64,000 nt of DNA from Flavobacteriaceae bacterium (GCA_013373385.1 JABXHX010000007.1:62001-126000); one strand, 5' to 3'; counted from the first letter of the stretch, positions 35,919-44,473 are shown. Notes: generated from the sequence alone by a model not told the origin. Program-made: numbers and translations.

Positions 35919-35931
35919 ATATATATATACT

Positions 35932-36309
35932 ATGAAAAGTAAACTAATTTTATTACTAACAGTACTAACTTTAATTAGCTGTTCTAAATCTGAAGAAACC
36001 GTAGACGAGATTGTTGGTTTATGGAAACTAAAATCTATTAAAGTTTCTGGGCAAGAAAGAATCAATAGTTGTAAGTTAAAAGACAATGTAGATATTCGTT
36101 CTAACAACACATTTACAATATTCATTCATCAAGACAGCTTTAGTTGTACTGAACAATCTAGTACTGGTACTTGGTCTAAAATATCTGATGGTAAATATGA
36201 GTTTAAAGCTGCAGGAGATACTAGAACCTTTACTTTAACGAATAAGGTATTATCGTTTAGTGTTTCTGCCGGAACATCAACTTATGTGCATTCTTATAGT
36301 AAAGAATAA
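35932..36309 (+). CDS. Lipocalin-like small lipoprotein
   Basis: A 125-residue predicted lipoprotein (LTLISCSKSEE). The mature part reads IVGLWKLKSIKVSGQE, NNTFTIFIHQDSF and GTWSKISDGKYEF, the pattern of lipocalin-like domains (GxW start, calycin beta-barrel) frequent in Bacteroidota. These may bind small hydrophobic ligands. It closes the island, 13 bp after paralogue 2, and is followed by a terminator and repeat copy B2. Related lipocalin-like domains occur at 59199-59918. Confidence 0.75.
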   Translation: MKSKLILLLTVLTLISCSKSEETVDEIVGLWKLKSIKVSGQERINSCKLKDNVDIRSNNTFTIFIHQDSFSCTEQSSTGTWSKISDGKYEFKAAGDTRTFTLTNKVLSFSVSAGTSTYVHSYSKE

Positions 36310-36328
36310 AGATGAAAAATTGATTTAT

Positions 36329-36374
36329 AAAACTCTAAGAAGCTAGCCTCTACCGCTTTCTTAGAGTTTTTTTT
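36329..36374 (+). terminator. Rho-independent terminator at end of the island
   Basis: A 13-bp stem (AAAACTCTAAGAA at 36329-36341, TTCTTAGAGTTTT at 36358-36370) with a 16-nt loop and a following T-run. It lies 20 bp after the lipocalin-like gene and just before repeat copy B2. Confidence 0.85.
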
Positions 36375-36395
36375 ACAGAAAACACTGTTGTTTTT

Positions 36396-36525
36396 ATTCA
36401 ATTTCCTAAATATGGATTCCCGATTTCTCGGGAATGACAGCTTGCAAGAAATCATACTTATCTACTTATCATAACAAATTTCTAACCATTGGTACAATGT
36501 GTCATTCCTGCGCAGGCAGGAATCT
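36396..36525 (+). repeat. 130-bp direct repeat, copy B2 (right flank of island)
   Basis: Matches copy B1 (33231-33360) at 126 of 130 positions, same orientation, 3165 bp apart. The differences are three in the spacer between the two hairpins and one in the right hairpin, where B2 has the perfect palindrome GCAGGAAT. Together with B1 it brackets the four lipoprotein genes. Confidence 0.9.
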
Positions 36526-36551
36526 AAAAGATCAATTGATAGTTGATACGA

Positions 36552-37115
36552 TTAGCTTGTAAACAATTTCCTTACAAAAACACCCTGAAGTTTATAGAAA
36601 AAAGTACCCAATAAAAACCCGATTGTAGCTCCAGTTAAGATATCGGTTACAAAGTGTACTCCTAAGTACAATCTGCTATAAGCAAAGAACATTGGGAAAA
36701 TAAAAATCAATTGTATGTACCTATACCTGTCTTTTAACAACCAATACACAAATACAGAAAAGGTCATAGAAGAAGTGGCATGCCCAGAAGTAAAACTATA
36801 ACTCTGTGGTGTAATTAAGGTTCTTAATAAGTGATTGATACTGGTATCGTTATTTGGACGTAAACGCTCAAAAGTAACACGAATTAAGTTTGTAAACTGA
36901 TCAGAAAAAGTAATCATTAGTAGTATAAATACAAATAGAAACAAGCCTTTTTTCCAACCAAAACTTTTAAAAATCAAAAAGAGTATTAAAAGGAACAAGG
37001 GAGTCCAATTAAGCTGATTGGTTATCATCAACCAAAATGAATCCCATTGTTCACTTCCTAAATTGTTTAAATAGATAAGTAGTTCTTTGTCTTTTTGTAG
37101 TAAAATATCAAACAT
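36552..37115 (-). CDS. PAP2-family membrane phosphatase
   Basis: A 187-residue integral membrane phosphatase, probably dephosphorylating undecaprenyl-diphosphate, phosphatidic acid or a related lipid. The three PAP2 motifs are present: RVTFERLRP (K/R-x6-RP), YSFTSGHATSS, and SRLYLGVHFVTDILTG. About five membrane helices. It is the last gene of the leftward nrnA-gldI-FKBP-immunophilin-PAP2 run, 3 bp after the dual immunophilin. Substrate is not predictable. Confidence 0.92.
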   Translation of the reverse strand: MFDILLQKDKELLIYLNNLGSEQWDSFWLMITNQLNWTPLFLLILFLIFKSFGWKKGLFLFVFILLMITFSDQFTNLIRVTFERLRPNNDTSINHLLRTLITPQSYSFTSGHATSSMTFSVFVYWLLKDRYRYIQLIFIFPMFFAYSRLYLGVHFVTDILTGATIGFLLGTFFYKLQGVFVRKLFTS

Positions 37116-37118
37116 GTA

Positions 37119-38201
37119 TTACTTTTCTATCTTGGTAATTTCTAATTCAAAAACTAAATCTGATTTTGCAGGAAAAGGTCCATAAGGTCTGTCTCCATAT
37201 CCTAAATAATACGGAATGAATAAACGCACCTTGCCTCCTTCTCTCATTTTTAAAATAGCTTCTTTTACTCCAGGAATCATAGGCTTCTGACTCAATATAA
37301 ATGTATATGGATCTTTACCCACAGTAGACTGAATAAGCTTACCATCTGCCAAAGACATGGTATAATGAATGGTAGTTTTCTGGTTTTCTGAAAACTTTTT
37401 ACCTGTTCCTTTTTTTAGCGTTAAAATGTGCAAGCCAGATGCTGTCTTAGTAGCTTTACCAATTCCTTGTGCTTTTTCAAATACTTCTTTGTCTTTCAAA
37501 AACTTCTCGTAACGCTGCTGTTCTTGCAACTTTAAGTTTTCTATTCGCTTCTTTTTAGCTAAGATAGATTTTTCGTACTCTTCTGTAAAAACTTTCGTTG
37601 CATCAAAATTGTTGGCTTTACGCCCATTTCTAATTATGGTAATTGATGTAATCAAATCGTTTTGCGCAATAGAATCTACTACTTCTTGACCATGAGTAAC
37701 TTTACCAAAAACTGTATGAATACCATCTAGCCAAGGCGTAGGTTTGTGTGTTATAAAAAACTGGCTTCCGTTTGTTCCAGTTCCTTTACCTCCATTAGCC
37801 ATAGATAATACGCCAGCTGCATCGTGTCTGTATTTTAGTTTACCTAAAGAATCTTTTGGGTATTCATCTTCAAAATGATATCCTGGTCCGCCTCTACCTG
37901 TTGCAGATGGATCGCCAGCTTGAATCATAAAATCTTTTAACACTCTATGAAACTTTAGACCGTCAAAAAATTTTCTTCCTTTTAAAGAATCAGATACTTT
38001 AGGGTTTGTCCCTTCTGCCAACGACACAAAGTTTGCTACGGTTAAGGGCGTATCTTCAAAATACAACTGACACAAAATAGCTCCTTTATCGGTTTCTATA
38101 TCTGCATACAGCCCATCACCCAAATCTTTATATTTTGCTAGTTTACATGAAGCTATAAAAACAGCTGCTACAAAAAGCAGTATTAATTTAGTTCCTTTCA
38201 T
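37119..38201 (-). CDS. Dual-domain peptidyl-prolyl isomerase (cyclophilin + FKBP) lipoprotein
   Basis: A 360-residue predicted lipoprotein (FIASCKLAKY). Residues about 25-210 are a cyclophilin (GRKFFDGLKFHRVLKDFMIQAGDP, GTNGSQFFIT, LDGIHTVFGKV); a helical Lys/Glu linker follows; residues about 255-360 are an FKBP domain (TTIHYTMSLADGKLI, PGVKEAILKMREGGKVRLFIPYYLGYGDR). Fusion of the two unrelated PPIase families is unusual; dual-family immunophilins have been described from a few eukaryotes and flavobacteria. It is the second-last gene of an operon with two other FKBP-type proteins. Likely a periplasmic or outer-membrane folding catalyst. Confidence 0.93.
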   Translation of the reverse strand: MKGTKLILLFVAAVFIASCKLAKYKDLGDGLYADIETDKGAILCQLYFEDTPLTVANFVSLAEGTNPKVSDSLKGRKFFDGLKFHRVLKDFMIQAGDPSATGRGGPGYHFEDEYPKDSLGKLKYRHDAAGVLSMANGGKGTGTNGSQFFITHKPTPWLDGIHTVFGKVTHGQEVVDSIAQNDLITSITIIRNGRKANNFDATKVFTEEYEKSILAKKKRIENLKLQEQQRYEKFLKDKEVFEKAQGIGKATKTASGLHILTLKKGTGKKFSENQKTTIHYTMSLADGKLIQSTVGKDPYTFILSQKPMIPGVKEAILKMREGGKVRLFIPYYLGYGDRPYGPFPAKSDLVFELEITKIEK

Positions 38202-38206
38202 CTGTA

Positions 38207-38929
38207 TTATTTTACTTCTAATAATTCAACTTCAAAGACCAAGGCCATAAAAGGTTTTATTACTCCACCAGGTCTTGGTGTAGCGCCGTAAGCCAGTTCT
38301 TGCGGAATAAAGAATTTGTATTTAGATCCTTGATTCATCAATAACAACCCTTCTGTAAATCCTTTTACAAACTGATTTGCTCTTAACTCGTATGGTTGTT
38401 TTCTTTCTACTGAGCTATCAAAAACTTTTCCATCAATAGAAGTACCATGGTAATGTACTTTTACAGTTGATGTTGGTGATGGCTTTTTACCTTTTCCTTC
38501 TTTAATAACCATATACTGCAAGCCACTTGCGGTAGTCTTTACACCTTTGACTGATTTGTTTTTTGCTAAAAATGCTTCACCTTCTTTTTTAAGATGTCCA
38601 AATTCTTTTTCTGCTTTTTTAATCGCTGCTTCTCTTTGCTCTTGCATTTTTTTAACTCGCAACTTTTGAAAAAAAGTATTTAAAACATCTGTTGCTTGTT
38701 TTGTATTTAGCAATAGGCTGGTAGAATCTACTCCGTTTAAATAACCTTGTACAAATAAGTCTGAATTAATGTCTTTAAAATTAATTTTAATCTTAGTCGC
38801 CATATCTAAACCTATTGCATAACTCACAGAATCAATTTCGTTTGTTAGTGGCTTATTGGTTACTCTATTATTACAAGATATAATTGATAAACCTATCATT
38901 GTAATTGCTAATGCTCTAGTTATTTTCAT
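38207..38929 (-). CDS. FKBP-type peptidyl-prolyl isomerase lipoprotein
   Basis: A 240-residue Mip/FkpA-type PPIase with a lipoprotein signal (GLSIISCNNRV). Residues about 28-115 are the helical dimerisation region (SVSYAIGLDMATKIK), and about 130-240 the FKBP domain (VKVHYHGTSIDGKVFDSSVER, GFTEGLLLMNQGSKYKFFIPQELAYG). Its start overlaps the gldI stop by 14 bp, and it lies 5 bp before the dual immunophilin. Probably assists folding of exported proteins. Confidence 0.93.
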   Translation of the reverse strand: MKITRALAITMIGLSIISCNNRVTNKPLTNEIDSVSYAIGLDMATKIKINFKDINSDLFVQGYLNGVDSTSLLLNTKQATDVLNTFFQKLRVKKMQEQREAAIKKAEKEFGHLKKEGEAFLAKNKSVKGVKTTASGLQYMVIKEGKGKKPSPTSTVKVHYHGTSIDGKVFDSSVERKQPYELRANQFVKGFTEGLLLMNQGSKYKFFIPQELAYGATPRPGGVIKPFMALVFEVELLEVK

Positions 38930-39467
38930 TGTTTTGCTTTTTTATATTTAATAATGTTACGGTACTTTTTATGGTTTGGCTAATGCCTATTTTATTTTCA
39001 TCTCCTGCAATACCAAAGCCTCTATAAGACGGAATAACAAAGGTGATGGTTTCTCCAACTCGCATCAATTTTATGCCCTCTTGCAGTGCAGGAATAAAAT
39101 CTTCTTTATCTATGGTGTATTTTTTTATACCCAATTCTTCTTTTGTGTAGATTATATTTCCTGATAAATCAGTGATATTGTATTCAATCTCTACCACATC
39201 TCCCAAAGTTGGTGTTTTACTTTCATCTTTTTTTTGAGTGATGTAGGTATACCAAAATCCGTAAGAAGATGTGATATATGTTTTTGTAGAATCTAAAGCG
39301 ATGAACTTTTCAATGGTACGATTCTCTTGCGCATTCAGCTTTTTATTCTGCTCAATAGTTTCTTTTAAAACTGTTGATGTTTTTTGCGTGATGGGTCTTC
39401 TGGCTTTAGGCTCAGCACAAGACCACAACAACACGATGCTTAAAAAAAATACGATACTATTCTTCAT
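38916..39467 (-). CDS. gldI: Gliding-motility lipoprotein GldI (FKBP-like)
   Basis: A 183-residue lipoprotein (VLLWSCAEPKARRPI). The FKBP-like domain is about 85-175: GDVVEIEYNITDLSGNIIYTKEELG and FIPALQEGIKLMRVGETITFVIPSYRGFGIAGD. The N-terminal ARRPI and YGFWYTYI segments match GldI, required for gliding and type IX secretion in Flavobacterium. It overlaps nrnA by 11 bp and the next FKBP by 14 bp, so translation is coupled. This agrees with the T9SS cargo proteins in the window. Confidence 0.93.
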   Translation of the reverse strand: MKNSIVFFLSIVLLWSCAEPKARRPITQKTSTVLKETIEQNKKLNAQENRTIEKFIALDSTKTYITSSYGFWYTYITQKKDESKTPTLGDVVEIEYNITDLSGNIIYTKEELGIKKYTIDKEDFIPALQEGIKLMRVGETITFVIPSYRGFGIAGDENKIGISQTIKSTVTLLNIKKQNNENN

Positions 39468-40488
39468 ACGATTTTTCTAATGCTTCTTTATACCTTGGTA
39501 ATAACGATTTAAAATACGCCACAGTTTCTTCTAATGATTTAGTAGATTTTCCACCAGCTGCATTGATATGTCCACCACCATCAAAATAATTTCTAGCAAA
39601 TAAATTTACCGAGAAACTACCTTTTGAACGAAAAGATATTTTAATTATTTTCTGCTCAACATCTTCAATAAAAATAGCTGCAAAAACAATATCTTTTAAA
39701 GACAGTGCATAATTTACTACGCCCTCTGTATCTCCTTTTTTATATTCGAATCTTTTCTTTTCTTCTTCAGATAAGGTAATAAATGCCGTTTTGTATGTTG
39801 GTAATGCCTTTAAGTTTGTCAACGCTTGTCCTAACAACAACAATCTGTTGTATGAATTTGCATCATAGACATGCCCGTGAATTTTATCATTCTCTGCGCC
39901 TTTTTCAATCAAATCAGCAACAATTCTGTGGGTAGTACTCGTAGTAGATCTAAATCTAAAAGAACCAGTATCTGTCATAATTCCTGTATACAAACAAGTT
40001 GCCATGCTTTTTGTAATGGCATCGGTATTTTGTAACATTTCTAAAAAATGATACACCATTTGTGCTGTAGAACAAATAGAAGTATCAGAATATAAATAAG
40101 CAGCTACTGCATCTGGCTGCTGATGATGATCTATCATTGCAAAATCATTCTCGTAAACCTCGAGGGTATTTGCCATATCGTCTCCTACCCTATGTAATGC
40201 GTTAAAATCTAATAAAAAGATAATATCAGAATTATTAATTGCTCTTTTAGCTTGCTTATTTTGTCGATCAAATAAAATTACATTTTTACTACCTGGTAAC
40301 CAACGTAAAAATTCAGGGTATTCATTCGGAGCAACTACAGTTGCAGTATGGTTTGTATTGTTAAAATATTCACACAAAGCCAAGGTAGACCCCATAGCAT
40401 CTCCATCTGGGTTTCTATGCGGAACAATAACGATATTTCTAGGTGTTGCTAAAAAGGTTTTTAGCTTATGTAACTGGTCTTTTTCCAT
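39457..40488 (-). CDS. nrnA: DHH-family nanoRNase / pAp phosphatase (NrnA-like)
   Basis: A 343-residue cytoplasmic phosphoesterase of the DHH/DHHA1 family, degrading 2-5 nt RNAs and/or 3'-phosphoadenosine-5'-phosphate. Motifs: HRNPDGDAMGSTLAL (motif I), DFNALHRVGD, DHHQQPDA (the DHH motif), and a DHHA1 RNA-binding region ending FDGGGHINAAGG. Length is typical. It leads the leftward PPIase operon and overlaps gldI by 11 bp, a common arrangement in Flavobacteriaceae. Confidence 0.93.
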   Translation of the reverse strand: MEKDQLHKLKTFLATPRNIVIVPHRNPDGDAMGSTLALCEYFNNTNHTATVVAPNEYPEFLRWLPGSKNVILFDRQNKQAKRAINNSDIIFLLDFNALHRVGDDMANTLEVYENDFAMIDHHQQPDAVAAYLYSDTSICSTAQMVYHFLEMLQNTDAITKSMATCLYTGIMTDTGSFRFRSTTSTTHRIVADLIEKGAENDKIHGHVYDANSYNRLLLLGQALTNLKALPTYKTAFITLSEEEKKRFEYKKGDTEGVVNYALSLKDIVFAAIFIEDVEQKIIKISFRSKGSFSVNLFARNYFDGGGHINAAGGKSTKSLEETVAYFKSLLPRYKEALEKSYEE

Positions 40489-40537
40489 AAGCTGCGAATA
40501 TACAATTTAATAATATAAAACATCCTTAAATTAATCT

Positions 40538-40545
40538 TACATTTG
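40538..40545 (+). promoter_or_regulatory. Putative -7 element for the PhoD-like gene
   Basis: TACATTTG is an exact TAnnTTTG match in the 78-bp gap between the divergent nrnA and PhoD-like genes. A longer reading frame would start at the TTG inside this motif (40543), so the motif argues for the ATG at 40567 as true start. Confidence 0.5.
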
Positions 40546-40566
40546 CACAAAACACTATTTGCCTAC

Positions 40567-41568
40567 ATGAAAAACCTACCTCTTTTACTCCTTCTTTTTC
40601 TATGTTTTAATTGCACTACTAAAAATCAGACAGTAAGCATTGCTTTTGGTTCTTGTAACAAGCAGTACGAAACAAATGTTCTTTGGAAAGAAATTGCAAA
40701 AGACAAGCCTGAAATTTGGATTTGGGGCGGAGATATTGTCTATGCAGATACCGATAGCATGCCCAAATTAAAAGCAATATACGCGCAACAATGGAATCAA
40801 AAAGGATACAAAGAATTTGCCAACTCAGTTACAGTTCTTGGTACTTGGGATGACCATGATTATGGCTTAAATGATGGCGGATTAGAGTTTTATAAAAAAG
40901 ACGAAAGTCAGCAATTGTTACTCGACTTCTTAAAAGTTCCAAAAAATGATATCAGGCGAAAACGCAAAGGTGTTTACCATACTAAAACAATACAAAACAA
41001 CCAAGGTAGCATAAAAATTATTGTATTAGACACACGTTATTTTAGAACATCATTAACTTTATCTAAAGATAAAAATAAAAGATATCAACCTAATACTTAC
41101 GGAGAAGGAACTGTTTTAGGGGAAACACAATGGAAATGGTTAGAAGAAGAATTGAGGAACTCAAAGGCAGATTTTAATATTGTTGTAAGTAGTATTCAAT
41201 TATTGTCTAACCAACACGGGTTTGAAACATGGGGAAATTTTCCGCATGAGGTAGATAAGTTTAAAAAACTTCTTCAAAAATCTAAGGCAAAAAGAGTCAT
41301 TGTATTGTCTGGCGATAGGCATATCTCTGAGTTTTCATCAACAAAAATTAATGGCCTTAGTTATCCATTAATAGATTTTACCTCAAGTGGTTTGACACAT
41401 GCTTATACAGGATTTACAAAAGAAGAAAACCCTATGAGGATTGGAAATGTAGTTTCTGAAATTAGTTTTGGATTGCTAACATTCGATTTTACTTCTAAAA
41501 AAGTTACTATGCAAATGCGTGGTAAAGACAATATTTTACAGCAAGAACACATACAAAGTTATAATTAA
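40567..41568 (+). CDS. PhoD-like alkaline phosphatase / phosphodiesterase
   Basis: A 333-residue exported phosphatase with a lipoprotein-type signal (LLLFLCFNCTTKNQ). Start at the ATG 40567 is preferred since the upstream TTG lies within a promoter motif. PhoD-family features: IAFGSCNKQYETN, IWGGDIVYADTDS, WDDHDYGLNDGG, ILDTRYFRTS-like VLDTRYFRTS, and SGDRHISEFS. The family hydrolyses phosphomono- or diesters with Fe/Ca. It may aid phosphate scavenging, but no Pho regulatory site was recognised. Probably monocistronic; ndk has its own promoter. Confidence 0.9.
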   Translation: MKNLPLLLLLFLCFNCTTKNQTVSIAFGSCNKQYETNVLWKEIAKDKPEIWIWGGDIVYADTDSMPKLKAIYAQQWNQKGYKEFANSVTVLGTWDDHDYGLNDGGLEFYKKDESQQLLLDFLKVPKNDIRRKRKGVYHTKTIQNNQGSIKIIVLDTRYFRTSLTLSKDKNKRYQPNTYGEGTVLGETQWKWLEEELRNSKADFNIVVSSIQLLSNQHGFETWGNFPHEVDKFKKLLQKSKAKRVIVLSGDRHISEFSSTKINGLSYPLIDFTSSGLTHAYTGFTKEENPMRIGNVVSEISFGLLTFDFTSKKVTMQMRGKDNILQQEHIQSYN

Positions 41569-41569
41569 C

Positions 41570-41599
41570 TTGTAAATCAAAGATAAAGCTGTACTTTTG
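41570..41599 (+). promoter_or_regulatory. Promoter of ndk (TTG-N19-TAnnTTTG)
   Basis: TTG at 41570-41572 and TACTTTTG at 41592-41599 are separated by 19 bp, a full match to the Bacteroidota vegetative promoter. It supports the ATG at 41621 rather than the TTG inside the -7 motif. Confidence 0.7.
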
Positions 41600-41620
41600 C
41601 ACAAAATTTTAAAATTAACA

Positions 41621-42040
41621 ATGGCAACAAATAGAACATTTACCATGATTAAGCCTGATGCTGTAGAAAACGGACACATCGGAGCTATCTTAGAAAAAAT
41701 TAATGCTGCAGGATTTAGAATTGTAGCGATGAAATTAACTCAAATGACAAAAAGAGATGCAGAAGCTTTTTACGCTATTCATAGCGAGCGTCCTTTCTTT
41801 GGTGAGTTAGTAGAATTCATGACTCGCGGACCAATTGTAGCTGCTATCTTAGAAAAAGACAATGCTGTTGAAGATTTTAGAGCTTTAATTGGAGCTACAA
41901 ATCCTGCTGAGGCTGCTGAAGGAACTATCAGAAAATTATACGCTACTTCTATCGGAGAAAATGCTGTTCACGGTTCTGACTCTGACGAAAATGCTGCTAT
42001 TGAAGGTGCTTTTCACTTTGCAGGTAGAGAGCAGTTTTAA
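41621..42040 (+). CDS. ndk: Nucleoside-diphosphate kinase
   Basis: A 139-residue cytoplasmic enzyme exchanging phosphates among nucleoside di- and triphosphates. [18 protein letters not shown], the ATP-binding region [52 protein letters not shown] with catalytic His in AVHGSDS. Length is normal. The start at 41621 places MATNRTF in register with homologues and follows a clear promoter; it is closed by a strong hairpin terminator. Codon choice looks like a highly expressed gene. Confidence 0.97.
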   Translation: MATNRTFTMIKPDAVENGHIGAILEKINAAGFRIVAMKLTQMTKRDAEAFYAIHSERPFFGELVEFMTRGPIVAAILEKDNAVEDFRALIGATNPAEAAEGTIRKLYATSIGENAVHGSDSDENAAIEGAFHFAGREQF

Positions 42041-42061
42041 TTACAATATTATGCTTAACTA

Positions 42062-42094
42062 AAAAAACTCGTTACAGATGTAACGAGTTTTTTT
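42062..42094. terminator. Bidirectional terminator after ndk
   Basis: A near-perfect 15-bp stem (AAAAAACTCGTTACA / TGTAACGAGTTTTTT) with a two-base loop and T-runs on both strands. It serves ndk on the plus strand and the small membrane gene on the minus strand. Confidence 0.9.
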
Positions 42095-42117
42095 GTTGCC
42101 TTATTGATTGAAATTAT

Positions 42118-42393
42118 TCAAATATGATATAAAACAAAACCAATTATATAGGTTATAAGGAAATAAATTAATGAATTAGTTAAAGTTATTTTTAGAAGAA
42201 ATAATTTAGTTGACTTATAAACGTTTATTATCGACAAAATAACTTGAGAAAAAACAACCCAATCTGGGCTTCTAAAAGCAAAAAGCATATCAGTATAATG
42301 GTAATAATAATACAAACGTAAGTTATGGTAAATCCAAAAAACACTTAATCCAAATATTATTATTGCAACTAATCTATTTACTCTATCCTTCAA
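42118..42393 (-). CDS. Small hypothetical membrane protein
   Basis: A 91-residue, Tyr/Ile/Leu-rich protein with about three membrane segments (about 7-25, 48-60, 65-90). It follows the DUF721 gene by 31 bp and ends just before a shared terminator, so it may be the last member of the recF cluster. I do not recognise a family. The hydrophobic pattern and lack of other content support a real gene, but with modest certainty. Confidence 0.55.
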   Translation of the reverse strand: MKDRVNRLVAIIIFGLSVFWIYHNLRLYYYYHYTDMLFAFRSPDWVVFSQVILSIINVYKSTKLFLLKITLTNSLIYFLITYIIGFVLYHI

Positions 42394-42424
42394 AATTTAG
42401 AATTTAAAAAATTTAAATTAATTT

Positions 42425-42721
42425 TTACACCAATAATATTTTAGAAATCAGCGTCTCTCCTAATTCCTCATTCATCATTTTTACAATTTTTTCTTTGCCG
42501 TAACTCAGCTCTTCTCGTAATACAGAAGATGATAAAGAAACCACCAAGGTTTTATTCTGCAACTGTACTTTTTCTGTATAAGAAACCACACCTTGTCCCA
42601 TTAATTTAGTCCAAACTTCTTCTAGCTTTAATTTTTGCATTCCATTAGAAAGATTGTTTTCTTTTATAAACGCACCCATTAAATCTTTAACAGAAAATGC
42701 GTCGTTTTCTCTTTTACTCAT
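42425..42721 (-). CDS. DUF721 (DciA-like) protein
   Basis: A 98-residue protein of the DUF721 family (EVWTKLMGQGVVSYTEKVQLQNKTLVVSLSSSVLREELSYGKEKI). Members include DciA, a loader of the replicative helicase DnaB in bacteria lacking DnaC/DnaI. Flavobacterial DUF721 proteins are shorter than DciA but share this core. Its start overlaps the upstream gene's stop by 8 bp, in a cluster with recF, fitting a DNA-replication or repair role. Function here is inferred. Confidence 0.85.
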   Translation of the reverse strand: MSKRENDAFSVKDLMGAFIKENNLSNGMQKLKLEEVWTKLMGQGVVSYTEKVQLQNKTLVVSLSSSVLREELSYGKEKIVKMMNEELGETLISKILLV

Positions 42722-43319
42722 AGGCTTGTAAAAATTTTAATGTTTCTTTATATAGTAAACTCAATGTTTGTTCTTGTCCAACCAATTCATTAAAAAGTAA
42801 ATTAAACTGTAACAAAGTAGCATCTAAATTTTGTAAATTATGTGTTGCTGCATTAAAATACAGATTAGTAATACTTTTTAACGTATTGTTTAATAAAATC
42901 TCTTGCATGGTATATGTTTGCGTTAACTCTTGTATGGTTTTAAAATCAAATTCTGATATGATTTGAGTTGCCTTAGATGTTTCCCATGCAGTGTTGCTTA
43001 TAATTGAATTTATTAATGGCAGATTGTTAGAAAGTGTAGAAAAATTAAAATACTTTCCGCTCTTTAACTGATTCTTTACGCTATCATTTTTGTTGTTTAA
43101 CAAATTTGTAATATTGGCGTACATTTTTTTATGATGCTCTTGCCAGGTACCAAGCACCTTTAAGTTTGTGCTTATTTCTTTCTTTATATTTTCTATGGCT
43201 ATTTTCTTTCTTTTTTCTGTTGTAGCATTTTCTGACATTCTATTGATAAACAATGCAAATAGCACACTAAAAACAATCAACAATCCTTCTGAGAGGTATT
43301 TTTTTATAGTTGTTTTCAT
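42714..43319 (-). CDS. Membrane-anchored hypothetical protein
   Basis: A 201-residue protein with one N-terminal membrane helix (about 10-26, LLIVFSVLFALFINRM) and a long helical, Asn-rich extracytoplasmic region. The pattern matches the conserved Bacteroidota DUF6090-like group (LIVFSVLFALFIN, RKKIAIENIKKEI), though I am unsure of the accession. It sits between recF (44 bp) and DUF721 (8-bp overlap). No catalytic motif. Confidence 0.7.
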   Translation of the reverse strand: MKTTIKKYLSEGLLIVFSVLFALFINRMSENATTEKRKKIAIENIKKEISTNLKVLGTWQEHHKKMYANITNLLNNKNDSVKNQLKSGKYFNFSTLSNNLPLINSIISNTAWETSKATQIISEFDFKTIQELTQTYTMQEILLNNTLKSITNLYFNAATHNLQNLDATLLQFNLLFNELVGQEQTLSLLYKETLKFLQAYE

Positions 43320-43363
43320 CTATGAATATTTTTTAATTGATGTATGTAATACTAATTAGCTTG

Positions 43364-44473
43364 CTACTTTTTGGCTATAGCCATTTCATTACTATTTAAA
43401 TTAAATAGTTGATATGGTTTGTTGCTTTGTTTCACCACTTCTTCTGTTCTGTCTGCATGTGTATCGGTTATAAAAATTTGTCCAAAAGCATTGTTATTTA
43501 CTAAATCTATGATATGCGATACACGGTTTTCATCCAATTTATCAAATACATCATCTAGCAATAATATTGGTGTCACACTAGATTGCTCTTTGATAAACTG
43601 AAACTGCGCCAATTTTAATGCTATCAAGTACGATTTTTGTTGCCCTTGAGAACCAAATTTTTTAATTGGATAATCACCTATATCAAAACTTAAATCATCT
43701 TTATGAATACCTACTGATGTGTATTGTAAAATCTTATCTTTTTCTAAATTACTCTGCAGTAGTTTTTCTAAAGACATGGTGTGTAACTGACTTTTATAGA
43801 CCAAATCTACCTGCTCTTTATCTTTTGATATTTTCTGATACTTTTCGTTAAAAATTGGCACAAAACGCTGTAAAAAAGCTTTGCGCTTATCATAAATTTC
43901 TGTTCCTAAAAAAATCAATTGGTCATCGTAAATTTTTAAGTTCAACGCATCAAAAGTTCTGTTTGCAGCAAAATACTTTAACAGCGCATTACGCTGACTT
44001 ACCACCTTATTGTATTGAATTAAATGTTGTAAATACTGTTTGTCTTGCTGAGAAATTACTCCGTCAATAAATTTTCTACGTATTTCACTTCCTTCAACAA
44101 TCAAGTCTCTATCGGCTGGAGAAATAATTACCAACGGAAATTGACCAATGTGTTCAGAAAACTTCTCATAGGCCTTGTCATTTCGCTTCAATATTTTTTT
44201 CTGTCCTTTCTTTAAACTACAAACAATTTTTTCTTCTCTATCATTCAACACATAGCTACCTTCTACCATAAAAAAATCTTCTCCATGTCTAATATTCTGG
44301 ATTGCAACTGGATTAAAATAACTTTTTGCAAAAGATAAATAATAAATTGCATCTAACACATTGGTCTTACCAACACCATTATCGCCAACAAAACAATTTA
44401 TTTTTTCCTGAAAATCAAAAGTTTGCGATTCAATATTCTTAAAATTTACAAGAGATAATTTCTGTAAATACAT
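43364..44473 (-). CDS. recF: DNA replication/repair protein RecF
   Basis: A 369-residue SMC-like ATPase that binds single/double-strand DNA junctions and helps load RecA at gaps. Starts [21 protein letters not shown]; Walker [14 protein letters not shown]; signature [19 protein letters not shown]; Walker [17 protein letters not shown]. Length is normal. It leads a leftward cluster with a membrane protein, DUF721 and a small membrane protein, and is divergent from the TPR gene. The dnaA-dnaN-recF operon seen in other bacteria is not present here. Confidence 0.95.
   Translation of the reverse strand: MYLQKLSLVNFKNIESQTFDFQEKINCFVGDNGVGKTNVLDAIYYLSFAKSYFNPVAIQNIRHGEDFFMVEGSYVLNDREEKIVCSLKKGQKKILKRNDKAYEKFSEHIGQFPLVIISPADRDLIVEGSEIRRKFIDGVISQQDKQYLQHLIQYNKVVSQRNALLKYFAANRTFDALNLKIYDDQLIFLGTEIYDKRKAFLQRFVPIFNEKYQKISKDKEQVDLVYKSQLHTMSLEKLLQSNLEKDKILQYTSVGIHKDDLSFDIGDYPIKKFGSQGQQKSYLIALKLAQFQFIKEQSSVTPILLLDDVFDKLDENRVSHIIDLVNNNAFGQIFITDTHADRTEEVVKQSNKPYQLFNLNSNEMAIAKK

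Noticed and set aside
33231..36525. The paired direct repeats as att sites of an integrative element
   Set aside because: No integrase, recombinase or tRNA gene is present, and the repeat is made of REP-like hairpins, one of which recurs elsewhere. Kept only as a possible recombination-bounded island.
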